A stretch of 64,000 bases of DNA from Xanthomonas sp. NCPPB 1128 (GTDB lineage Bacteria; Pseudomonadota; Gammaproteobacteria; Xanthomonadales; Xanthomonadaceae), in NCBI RefSeq assembly GCF_001043115.1, contig NZ_LFME01000004.1:62001-126000 (forward strand). Direction: 5' to 3'. Position 1 is the first letter of the stretch. Every line of letters begins with the position of its first letter. The position numbers were made by a program, and so were the translations under genes. Below the pieces are notes generated by a model. That model saw nothing but the letters and a program-made list of their open reading frames with translations, was not told the origin of the DNA and searched no databases. This document shows positions 24,630 to 32,584 of the stretch, one piece after another.

Positions 24630-25994
24630 ATGAGCGACAAGGATTGGGAACTGGGCCAGACCTCCAAGCACTACGAGACCGGCGGCCGCGGCGCGTCGAC
24701 CGTGTCCTCCGGCGTCGACGACCCGGGCGGCGTGTCCTACGGCTCGTACCAGATGACCTCGCAGACGACGACCCGTGAGGGCAAGGTCATCAACGGCGGC
24801 ACCGTCGCCGCGTTCGTCAAGGACAGCAAGTACAGCGATGACTTCGCCGGCCTCAAGCCGGGCTCGGAGGCATTCAGCGCCAAGTGGAAGGAACTGGCCA
24901 AGACCGACGCCACCTTCGGCCAGGAACAGCACGACTACATCAAGCGCACCCACTTCGACAAACTGGTCGACCGGCTCAAGGACAAGGGCATGGACCTGTC
25001 CGACCGCGGCCCGGCGGTGCAGGATGCGATGTGGAGCACCGCGGTTCAGTACGGCCCCGGCAGCGACAAGAAGCCGGGCGGCTCGGGCGTGTTCCTGCGC
25101 GCGATGGAAGAGAAGTTCGGCAAGCAGGCGGATCTGTCCAAGATTTCCGACAAGGAGATCGTCAGCGCGGTGCAGGACTACAAGGCCGAGCACGTCAAGG
25201 AGCTGTTCCCGCGCGTGCACAAGCAGAAGACCCTGGACTCGCTGGAGAACCGCGCCGAGAACGAGAAGGCCGATCTGCTCAAGCTGGCCGACCTCGGCAA
25301 GACCGTGGCCAAGCCCGGCGAGCAGCGCGACCCGCACACTGCGCCGAAGCCGCAGGACAATCATCGTGAGCCGGCCGCGCACGGCGGCGTGCTGGCGCGC
25401 AATGCGCAGGGCGAGGCGGTGAAGGGATTGCAGGAGAAGCTGGCCACGCTCGGCTACCTGGAGGCCAAGGATGCGATCGGCACCTACGGCCCCAAGACCG
25501 AAGCGGCGGTGGAGAAGTTCCAGCGCGACCAGCACCTGAAGGGCGTGGACGGCAAGGCCGGTCCGGAGACGCTGGGCGCGATCGACCGCAGCGTGCAGCG
25601 GCAGCAGGGCGTGGAGCAGCTGCGGCGCGACAGCCCGCTGTTCGACCAGGCGGTAGCGCAGTTGGAAAAGCAGGGGCGCAACGGTGGCTACGGCGACCGC
25701 GAATCCATGCAGCGTGCGGCCGGGCAGTTGGCGTTCGAGGCCAAGGTCAGCGGCATGTCGCGGATCGATGATCTGGTCGCCAGCACCGATGGCCGCGGCA
25801 TGATCGCGGTGCAGCGCAATCCGGAGAATGCGCACGATGTGCATCGCGCCTATGTCGACCGCCAGCAGGCGGCGACCGTGCCGCTGGAACAGAGCCAGCA
25901 GCAACTGGCGGCCGAGACCCGGCGCCAGGCCCAGGAGCGGCAGGTGCAGGACCAGCAGCGCACCCAGACCCAGGCACAGGCTCCCGGGCGCTGA
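24630..25994 (+). CDS. X-T4SS antibacterial effector: lysozyme-like + PG-binding + XVIPCD
   Basis: A 454-residue protein without signal peptide. The N-terminal domain (residues 1-200; YETGGRGASTVSSG, then GGVSYGSYQMTS) resembles the muramidase-like domain found at the C-terminus of VgrG-type and phage lysozymes, with Glu16 as likely acid. A PG_binding_1 domain spans about 254-322 (LARNAQGEAVKGLQEKL ... VEKFQRDQHLKGVDGKAGP). The last about 125 residues are an XVIPCD nearly superimposable on that of the effector at 21878 (FEAKVSGMSRIDDLV, RGMIAVQRNPEN, then a Gln-rich tail). Delivery through the X-T4SS into competitors and cleavage of their glycan is the expected role; the upstream LprI-like lipoprotein would protect the producer. 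Confidence 0.9.
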   Translation: MSDKDWELGQTSKHYETGGRGASTVSSGVDDPGGVSYGSYQMTSQTTTREGKVINGGTVAAFVKDSKYSDDFAGLKPGSEAFSAKWKELAKTDATFGQEQHDYIKRTHFDKLVDRLKDKGMDLSDRGPAVQDAMWSTAVQYGPGSDKKPGGSGVFLRAMEEKFGKQADLSKISDKEIVSAVQDYKAEHVKELFPRVHKQKTLDSLENRAENEKADLLKLADLGKTVAKPGEQRDPHTAPKPQDNHREPAAHGGVLARNAQGEAVKGLQEKLATLGYLEAKDAIGTYGPKTEAAVEKFQRDQHLKGVDGKAGPETLGAIDRSVQRQQGVEQLRRDSPLFDQAVAQLEKQGRNGGYGDRESMQRAAGQLAFEAKVSGMSRIDDLVASTDGRGMIAVQRNPENAHDVHRAYVDRQQAATVPLEQSQQQLAAETRRQAQERQVQDQQRTQTQAQAPGR

Positions 25995-26093
25995 GGCACG
26001 CCGCGCCCGGCGGTCATCGGCACGTGCCGGTGGCCGCCGGGCATCGCGCGGTTCCCAGATCGCGTATCGCGCGACGGGACAGCGGCGACGGCC

Positions 26094-26855
26094 ATGGCCT
26101 ATGCTGCGCACATGCCGCATGACCGCCGCTCCCGCCGCCATTGCTCCTCGCGCTCCTTGCGTGCGCTGAGCCTGGCATTCGCGCTCGTCGTCGCGCCTTT
26201 CGCGCTCGCCGCGGAACCGACCACCTCGCCGGCGACCACGCCGGCGCAAGCGGGACTGGTCGATGTGCACACGCTCGCGCCGGACATCGCGATGGACATC
26301 CGCTACGCCGGCCACGACAACTTCACCGGGCGTCCGGTGCCGGGCTACGAGGCGCCCAAGTGCTATCTGCTGGCGCCTGCCGCGCAGGCCTTGGCGCAGG
26401 TGCAACGCGACCTGCAGGCCAAGGGCTACCGCCTGCAGGTGTTCGACTGCTACCGGCCGCAGCGTTCGGTGCGCGCCTTCGTCGCCTGGGCGCGCGATCC
26501 GCAGGATCAGGTCGCCAAGGCGCGCTACTACCCGAAGCTGGAAAAAAGCGTGCTGCTCGGCGACTACATCGCCGAGCATTCCGGCCACAGCCGTGGCGCC
26601 ACTGTCGACCTGGGCCTGCTGGACTGTCGCCAGGGCGCCTGCCGCGCGCTGGACATGGGCACCGGCTTCGATTTCTTCGATCCCAGCGCGCACACCGACA
26701 CGCCGGCCATCGACGCCACCCAGCGCGCGCATCGTCAGCAACTGTTGAAGGCGATGGCGGCGCGCGGCTTCGTCAACTACCCGATGGAATGGTGGCACTA
26801 CACCTTCCAGCCCGAGCCCAGCCCCGGCGTCGCCTTCGACGTGCCGGTGCGCTAG
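26094..26855 (+). CDS. ddpX: D-alanyl-D-alanine dipeptidase (VanX/DdpX family, M15D)
   Basis: A 253-residue zinc peptidase that splits D-Ala-D-Ala. A signal peptide (LRALSLAFALVVAPFALA) puts it in the periplasm. The M15D signatures are all present: VFDCYRPQRSV, the zinc site SGHSRGATVDLGLLD (His and Asp), and the catalytic and third-ligand motif YPMEWWHYTF (Glu and His). Start 26094 is the longest; ATG 26112 (MPHDRRS) also keeps the signal. Neither has a strong ribosome site. With the epimerase, NlpC/P60 and amidase genes nearby it could let the cell use D-Ala from turned-over or rival-derived peptidoglycan. Confidence 0.92.
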   Translation: MAYAAHMPHDRRSRRHCSSRSLRALSLAFALVVAPFALAAEPTTSPATTPAQAGLVDVHTLAPDIAMDIRYAGHDNFTGRPVPGYEAPKCYLLAPAAQALAQVQRDLQAKGYRLQVFDCYRPQRSVRAFVAWARDPQDQVAKARYYPKLEKSVLLGDYIAEHSGHSRGATVDLGLLDCRQGACRALDMGTGFDFFDPSAHTDTPAIDATQRAHRQQLLKAMAARGFVNYPMEWWHYTFQPEPSPGVAFDVPVR

Positions 26856-26884
26856 CGCCTCCGCGCCTTCGCCACGGACCACTC

Positions 26885-27082
26885 ATGACCGGCACGCACC
26901 AGTTCGTCGACCTGCAATGCCCTTACTGCGGCGAATGGATCGATGTCGCGCTGGATCCGTCGGTGGACGTGCAGCAGTACGTCGAGGACTGCCAGGTGTG
27001 CTGCAAGCCGATGCTGATGACGGTGCGCTGGGACGAGGACGGCGCGCCGGTGGTGAGCGCGATCGCCGAAAACGACGGTTGA
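26885..27082 (+). CDS. CPXCG motif-containing cysteine-rich protein
   Basis: A 65-residue protein with two Cys pairs (LQCPYCGEW and EDCQVCCKP), a small zinc-ribbon-like fold widely conserved in gammaproteobacteria as the CPXCG family. The start is ATG 26885, 29 bases after the dipeptidase stop. Role unknown. Confidence 0.85.
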   Translation: MTGTHQFVDLQCPYCGEWIDVALDPSVDVQQYVEDCQVCCKPMLMTVRWDEDGAPVVSAIAENDG

Positions 27083-27212
27083 TCCGCTGGGCGGCACCCG
27101 GGGGCGCTTTGCCGGCGCCTGTGGCCGGCAGTGCTGCACGCGCTCGCCGATCGCCTGCACGGCGACCCGCAACACCCTCTAGACTTGCGGCCTTGCCGAC
27201 CGAGGACACCCG

Positions 27213-27602
27213 ATGAACCTGCCGCTGCACTTCGGCCTGCTGGGCTCGCTGGAAGCCGGGCTGATCGCCTTGGCGGTCGGTTTCCTGGTGTATGCGCTGT
27301 GGCAGTGGCTGGGCCGGAGGCTGGGCTGGTCCGAGGGCCAGCAACTGGGCGGCGCCTGCCTGATCGCGGTGGCGGTATCGGCCGGCATCGACTGCTGGAA
27401 CCTGTTCTACACCAGCATCGTGCGCCTGGAGTCGCCGCTGTACGCGCGCATCGCCCTGTCCAGCATCCACGATCCGGACGAACTGGGCTCGCGCGTGGTG
27501 CTGGAAGTGGCCGGCGCACTCTCCGGCGTGGCCTTGGCGTGGATCGTATTCAGGGCGCGTTCAACCGAAAACGCCGGCGACGGCGGTCACGAAACACGCT
27601 GA
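27213..27602 (+). CDS. Small inner-membrane protein, unknown
   Basis: A 129-residue protein with about three hydrophobic segments (SLEAGLIALAVGFLVYALWQWL, GGACLIAVAVSAGI, VVLEVAGALSGVALAWIVF). No family recognised. It starts at ATG 27213 with a GAGGA upstream and stands alone. Confidence 0.65.
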   Translation: MNLPLHFGLLGSLEAGLIALAVGFLVYALWQWLGRRLGWSEGQQLGGACLIAVAVSAGIDCWNLFYTSIVRLESPLYARIALSSIHDPDELGSRVVLEVAGALSGVALAWIVFRARSTENAGDGGHETR

Positions 27603-27831
27603 AACAGACGTTTTCTTTCTGCAATCCAAACGTCTCGAATGAGCGCCTTACCGCGTGCTCACCGATCCCTAACCAGTGCGGTAGCGCGCCGCGCGGACGC
27701 CGTGGTTAACGAAGCGTTTTGCGGCAAATTTCGACAGGGAATGGATTCAGTCTGAGACCGGCACGGTAGCGCCGTGTTCCGGAATCGACCGGAACCGGAA
27801 TGCCACACCGAGAGCCAAGGAGAATCCACCC

Positions 27832-28209
27832 ATGAACATTCGCACCCGCACCCCGCTGATCGGTACCGCCGCCATTCTCGCCGCCGCGCTGGCCCTGCCG
27901 GCGTTCGCCCAGGACGCGCAGGCCGATGCCGCTGCGCAGGCGCAGACGCAGTCGTCCACCAGCGCCACCGGCCAGAGCGGACAGGCCGGCGCGGCCTCGG
28001 GCGGTGCCCAGACCTGGGCCGACGTCGACGCCGACAAGGACGGCGCCATCAGCAAGCAGGAGGCGCAGGTCAACGCCGGCCTTAGCCAGATCTTCGCGCA
28101 GGCCGACGCTAATCACGACGGCAAGCTGACCCCGGACGAATACAAGGCCTACGTCGCCAAGCAGCAGGGCGGCGCCGCGACCGGCAGCGACAGCAACGGC
28201 GGCCAGTAA
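27832..28209 (+). CDS. Exported EF-hand protein
   Basis: A 125-residue protein with a signal peptide ending at ALALPAFA, a Gln/Ala/Ser-rich linker and two canonical EF-hand loops (DVDADKDGAISKQE and DANHDGKLTPDE). It should bind calcium in the periplasm or outside. AAGGAG lies upstream of the ATG. The 229-base leader (27603-27831) contains short GGAA-containing repeats around 27780-27800 but no feature I can name. Confidence 0.88.
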   Translation: MNIRTRTPLIGTAAILAAALALPAFAQDAQADAAAQAQTQSSTSATGQSGQAGAASGGAQTWADVDADKDGAISKQEAQVNAGLSQIFAQADANHDGKLTPDEYKAYVAKQQGGAATGSDSNGGQ

Positions 28210-28320
28210 CGGAAGCGGAACCGGCAGCGGCGGTCGCGCGGCGATGAGGACGCGCACCGCCTTGCCGGGACCGAACTTCCGGTGCACCACCTCGAATGGC
28301 GGTGCATCCGGACCCTCCAC

Positions 28321-28349
28321 CACGACGGCGGCCCATGGCCGCCGTCGTG
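28321..28349. terminator. Hairpin, possible terminator
   Basis: CACGACGGCGG and CCGCCGTCGTG form an 11-base perfect stem around a seven-base loop. No T tract follows, so intrinsic termination is uncertain. It lies between the EF-hand gene and the HAD gene. Confidence 0.4.
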
Positions 28350-28410
28350 CGTTGTGCGGCGGCGCGGCGCGTGTCGTCTGCGGGTCGGAACGCGCTGCTA
28401 TGCTTGGCGG

Positions 28411-29172
28411 ATGATGCCGACGCCTACCGCTTTGCGCTCCTCTCCCATCGCCCTGGTCGGTTTCGACGGCGACGACACCCTGTGGAAGAGCGAGGACTAT
28501 TACCGCGACGCCGAGGCCGCGTTCGAAGCCATCCTCGGCCAGTATCTGGACCTGCACGACGCCCGCACCCTGCAGCATCTGCTGGCGGTGGAGCGCCGCA
28601 ACCTGGCGGTGTTCGGCTATGGCGTGAAGGGCATGACGCTTTCGATGATCGAGGCGGCGATCGAGCTGACCGAGGCGCGCATTTCCGCGCGCGACATCGG
28701 GCGCATCGTCGAGATCGGCCGCAGCACCCTGCAGCATCCGGTGGAGGTGATCGCCGGCGTGCGCGAGGCGGTGGCGGCGATCGCCGCCGAGTTCGAGATC
28801 GTGCTGATCACCAAGGGCGACCTGTTCCACCAGGAGGCCAAGATCGAACAATCCGGGCTGGGCGAGCTGTTCCCGCGGATCGAAGTGGTGTCGGAAAAGG
28901 ATCCCAAGACCTACGCCAAGGTGCTGTCCGAATTCGGCATCGGTGCCGAGCGCTTCGTGATGATCGGCAACTCGCTGCGTTCGGACGTGGAGCCGGTGAT
29001 CGCGCTCGGCGGCTGGGGCATCCACACGCCGTACACCACCACCTGGGCGCACGAGGCCGAGCACGGGCTGTCGGCCGACGAACCACGCCTGCGCGAAGTG
29101 GCCACAGCCGCGGACTGGCCGCAGGCGGTGGCGGATCTCAACCGGCACGCGGCGAGCCTGCCGCAGGCCTGA
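28411..29172 (+). CDS. HAD-superfamily hydrolase
   Basis: A 253-residue phosphatase-like protein. Motif I is FDGDDTLW (nucleophile Asp), motif II VLITKGD, the motif III lysine is in KDPKTYAKV and motif IV is IGNSLRSDVEPV. A helical cap of about 100 residues lies between motifs I and II. The substrate is unknown. The two adjacent ATGs at 28411 and 28414 are equivalent starts. Confidence 0.9.
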   Translation: MMPTPTALRSSPIALVGFDGDDTLWKSEDYYRDAEAAFEAILGQYLDLHDARTLQHLLAVERRNLAVFGYGVKGMTLSMIEAAIELTEARISARDIGRIVEIGRSTLQHPVEVIAGVREAVAAIAAEFEIVLITKGDLFHQEAKIEQSGLGELFPRIEVVSEKDPKTYAKVLSEFGIGAERFVMIGNSLRSDVEPVIALGGWGIHTPYTTTWAHEAEHGLSADEPRLREVATAADWPQAVADLNRHAASLPQA

Positions 29173-29221
29173 GCGGGTCCCGCGTCCAGCGACATTGACG
29201 TGTCCGGACCGATCTCGCCTG

Positions 29222-29289
29222 GTAGGAGCGGCTTCAGCCGCGACCGGGTCTTGGCGATGGAGTCCGGTCGCGGCTGAAGCCGCTCCTAC
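29222..29289. repeat. Paired GTAG-type REP palindrome
   Basis: Inverted copies of GTAGGAGCGGCTTCAGCCGC meet around a 20-base centre. A decayed single copy lies at about 29341-29372 (CTGCTGAAGCCGGTTCTAC). Together they are the only structure seen in the 494-base gap 29173-29666. Confidence 0.88.
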
Positions 29290-29666
29290 AGGACAGCCCC
29301 CGAGAGCAGCATTAGCCGTGCCGAGATCTTCCCGGCAGAACCGTGGCCGCTGCTGAAGCCGGTTCTACGAAAAGGGGGCGATTGCGCTCTGCGTGCTCTC
29401 TTTAGCTTGCTGTCGCACTGGGTTGATCGCTGCGGCGACCATCGCTATGCAACGATCCCATGCCGACGCGATGCTGCCGGCAGTCGTCGAGGCGCATGCA
29501 ACTCCTCGTTCGCTTCGCTGCGCCGCAAACGCGTTGCGGTGCGCGACGGCACGCTCCTGTCCAACAGCGCCGGCTGCCAGACCGCCGAGCCGCGCTGCGC
29601 ACCCGCCGGCTGGCTCCCTGATTCACGCGCGCTGACAGCGCCGGCCGCCTCCGGCAGAATCGACGC

Positions 29667-30257
29667 ATGCGCTTATTTTCGCCTTCTGCCGGTCTGCTCC
29701 TGTGCGCCGCCCTGTGCACTGCCGGCCCGGCCGTGGCGCAGGGCGCGGCGACGCCTGCGCGCGCGTCTGCCGCCGGAGCCACCGCCGCCGCACCGGTGGA
29801 CGCGCCCGGCACCGACGATGCCTGGATCGATCGCCAGCTGCTGGACATCGACCGCTACGCCGCGCGCTATCCCGACAGCTTCCTCGACGAGGTCGCGCGC
29901 TATGCGCAGATGCCGCGTGGCTACGCCGAGGTCCTGCTGCGCGAGCGGCGCTGGCCGCCGCGCGATGTCTATGTCGCCGCGTTCCTGGCCAAGGTCGCGG
30001 GGCGTCCGTACCGCGAAGTGGTGCGCGCACGCACAGCCGCCGGCGTGCCGGCCGGCTGGGCGGCGGTGGCAACGGGGCTGGACGCGCCGCCCGGCTCGCT
30101 GGCCTACCGCGCGCTGCGCCATGCCATCGTCGCCAGCTACGACCACTGGGACCGGCCGATCGTGCTGGACGCGCTGCTGCGCCGGCAACTGGGCGACCGC
30201 GCCGCCCGCGACCGCGCCGCGGCACAGCCGCAGGACGGGTCTACGCGCACGCAATGA
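29667..30257 (+). CDS. Exported protein of unknown function
   Basis: A 196-residue protein with a signal peptide (LFSPSAGLLLCAALCTAGPAVA), an Ala-rich linker and a mostly helical domain (DAWIDRQLLDIDRYAARYPDSFLDEVARYAQMP...). No family recognised. The domain is rich in Arg and aromatic residues. There is no clear ribosome site. Confidence 0.65.
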   Translation: MRLFSPSAGLLLCAALCTAGPAVAQGAATPARASAAGATAAAPVDAPGTDDAWIDRQLLDIDRYAARYPDSFLDEVARYAQMPRGYAEVLLRERRWPPRDVYVAAFLAKVAGRPYREVVRARTAAGVPAGWAAVATGLDAPPGSLAYRALRHAIVASYDHWDRPIVLDALLRRQLGDRAARDRAAAQPQDGSTRTQ

Positions 30258-30390
30258 GCGCGGTGCAGCACGACGACACAGTGGCCGCCTTGCACGCGCG
30301 CCCATGGCGTTGCGCGAACTTGCCGTTGCCCTGCACGGCGACGCGGGATGCAGGCAGGCCCCGGTGTGCATCAACGTCAGCGCGTACCAG

Positions 30391-30540
30391 CCCCTCTCCC
30401 CCCGGGAGAGGGGTTGGGGTGAGGGTCGGGGCGCGCAGCGCCTCACGCGGTTTGGGTGCACGAGGCTTCGCCCGTACCCTCATCCGCCCCTGCGGGGCAC
30501 CTTCCCCCAAAAAGGGGGCCGTTGTCCCGGCGGGAGAAGG
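30391..30540. repeat. Interspersed palindromic repeat
   Basis: A composite element with a CTCTCCCCCCGGGAGAG hairpin at its left end, then CCCTCATCCGCCCCTGCGGGG, ending in GGCGGGAGAAGG. Parts of the same family occur at about 43090, 43789 (inside a gene) and 62294. It occupies most of the 425-base gap 30258-30682, where no gene is supported. Confidence 0.75.
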
Positions 30541-30682
30541 AGACAGCGGTGCCGGCCACTCCCGTGCCGCTCCGGTACGCGCCGCCAGCCATTCCCCCAC
30601 ACTGGCCGTGCCGCCGCCGCGGCGCGAGAATAAGCGTTCTGCCGGTCCTGCCACCGGCGCCACCGCCGCTCCGGACCGCCCG

Positions 30683-32044
30683 ATGACCAACGCCTTCGTT
30701 TCGCCCGACGCTATCCGCAGCCTGTTCGCGCAGGCCATGTCCGACATGTACCGCACCGAGGTGCCGCTGTACGGCGCGCTGATGGAGCTGGTGGCGCAGG
30801 TCAATGCGCAGACCCTGGCCGCGGACCCGGCACTGGAGGCGCAGCTGCAGCGCAACGACGAACGTGCGCGCCTGGACCAGGAACGGCATGGTGCGATCCG
30901 TGTCGGCACTGCCGAGGAACTGGCGACGCTGCGCCGCCTGTTCGCGGTGATGGGCATGGCGCCGGTCGGCTATTACGACCTGTCGGTGGCCGGCGTGCCG
31001 GTGCACTCCACCGCGTTCCGTCCGCTGGATGCCGCGGCGCTGGCCCGCAATCCGTTCCGCGTGTTCACCTCGCTGCTGCGGCTGGAGCTGATCGAGGATC
31101 CGGCGCTGCGCGAACAGGCCGCGCAGATCCTCGCCAAGCGGCGCATCTTCACCGACGGCGCGCTCGCGCTGATCGCGCAGTGCGAACGCGATGGCGGCCT
31201 GGCCGACCCCGATGCGCAGCGCTTCGTCACCGAGGCGCTGGAGACCTTCCGCTGGCACAGCGATGCCACCGTGAGCCTGCCGACCTACCGCGCGCTGAGC
31301 GAGGCGCACAAGCTGATCGCCGACGTGGTGAGCTTCCATGGCCCGCACATCAACCACCTGACCCCGCGCACCCTGGACATCGACGCTGCGCAGGCCGAGA
31401 TGCTGCGCCGCGGCATCGATGCCAAGGCGGTGATCGAAGGCCCGCCGCGCCGCGCCTGCCCGATCCTGCTGCGCCAGACCAGCTTCAAGGCGCTGGAGGA
31501 AACCGTGCGCTTCCCCGCCGGCACGGACGGCGCCGAGGCCGGCACCCACACCGCGCGGTTCGGCGAGATCGAACAGCGCGGCCTGGCCCTGACGCCGAAG
31601 GGCCGCGCGCTGTACGACGCGTTGCTGGAACGCGCGCGTGCGGCCGAGGGCAGCGCTGGCGCGGACTACGCCACGCGCCTGCAGGCCGCCTTCGCCGATT
31701 TCCCCGACGACTACGCCACCCTGCGCCGCGAGGGCCTGGGCTATTTCCGCTACGCGCTGACCGACGCCGGTCGCGCCGCGGGCGCGGCCGCCCTGGCCGG
31801 CAAACCGGCCGAAGCGCTGATCGCCGATGGCCTGGCCAGCGCCGACCCGATCGTCTACGAGGATTTCCTGCCGGTCAGCGCCGCCGGCATCTTCCAGTCC
31901 AACCTCGGTGGCGGCGAACAGCGCGCCTATGCCGCGCACGCCAACCGCGCTGCGTTCGAGCAGGCGCTGGGGGCGACGGTGCACGACGAGTTCGCCATCT
32001 ATGCCGGTATCGAGCGCGATTCGCTGCAGACGTTGGCGGGTTGA
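30683..32044 (+). CDS. hglS: 2-oxoadipate dioxygenase/decarboxylase (HglS, YdcJ, DUF1338)
   Basis: A 453-residue member of the DUF1338/YdcJ family, iron(II) enzymes related to VOC proteins. Characterised members convert 2-oxoadipate to D-2-hydroxyglutarate in D-lysine catabolism. The family metal-site His is seen as His69 in ERHGAIR, matching His70 of the Pseudomonas enzyme. The second His lies in the FHGPHINHLTPR block, and a Glu is expected in the C-terminal third. Length fits the family. It stands alone, with repeats on both sides and no lysine catabolic genes in the window, so the physiological role here is uncertain. Confidence 0.88.
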   Translation: MTNAFVSPDAIRSLFAQAMSDMYRTEVPLYGALMELVAQVNAQTLAADPALEAQLQRNDERARLDQERHGAIRVGTAEELATLRRLFAVMGMAPVGYYDLSVAGVPVHSTAFRPLDAAALARNPFRVFTSLLRLELIEDPALREQAAQILAKRRIFTDGALALIAQCERDGGLADPDAQRFVTEALETFRWHSDATVSLPTYRALSEAHKLIADVVSFHGPHINHLTPRTLDIDAAQAEMLRRGIDAKAVIEGPPRRACPILLRQTSFKALEETVRFPAGTDGAEAGTHTARFGEIEQRGLALTPKGRALYDALLERARAAEGSAGADYATRLQAAFADFPDDYATLRREGLGYFRYALTDAGRAAGAAALAGKPAEALIADGLASADPIVYEDFLPVSAAGIFQSNLGGGEQRAYAAHANRAAFEQALGATVHDEFAIYAGIERDSLQTLAG

Positions 32045-32132
32045 AGCGGGGAGTGGGGAATGGGGATTGGGGAATCGCAACGGCGGTTTCCCATCGTCGT
32101 GTTCCCACATGCGCACCGATGTGGCGGTGCAT

Positions 32133-32547
32133 CGTGAGAGGGACTGCTGGCTCGACGGTGTCCGAAGACAGCGGTCCTCACACCACCGCGCGTCGCGGCT
32201 GAAGCCGCTCCCACAAGGGCGCGGTCGGTTTGGTGGCTGCACTGTGGAAAGGACTTCAGTCCCGGCAGTGTCCGAAGGCGATCAACCTGCACACCACCGC
32301 GTGTCGCGGCTGAAGCCGCTCCTACGAGGGCCCGGTCGGTGTGGTGATGTATTGTGGGAGGGACTTCAGTCCCGACTGCGTCCGAAGGCGATCAACCTGC
32401 ACACCACCGCGCGTCGCGGCTGAAGCCGCTCCTACGAAGGGCTCGGGTCGGTGTGGTGGTCCAGTGTGGGAGGGACTTCAGTCCCGACTGCGTCCGAAGG
32501 CGATCAGCCCGCACACCACCGCGCGTCGTGGCTGAAGCCGCTCCTGT
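32133..32547. repeat. Tandem array of about four REP-containing units
   Basis: Four near-identical units begin at about 32133, 32243, 32353 and 32465, a period of 110-112 bases. Each unit holds two different palindromes: a GGGACTTCAGTCCC element and the GTCGCGGCTGAAGCCGCTCC element seen elsewhere in the window. Between them is a constant spacer containing TCCGAAGGCGATCAACCTGC. The first unit is the most diverged. The array fills the gap between hglS and the aminopeptidase gene (32045-32584). Confidence 0.9.
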
Positions 32548-32584
32548 AACGACGCGGCCGGCGCATCTGCCGCTCCCGCGCGGC

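Noticed and set aside
29393-29666. Small frames in the gap before the gene at 29667
   Set aside because: They cover decayed REP sequence and show no ribosome site or conserved protein features.
32133-32547. CRISPR-like repeat array
   Set aside because: Repeat units are 110-112 bases with conserved spacers and internal REP palindromes; spacers do not vary as in CRISPR and no cas genes are present.
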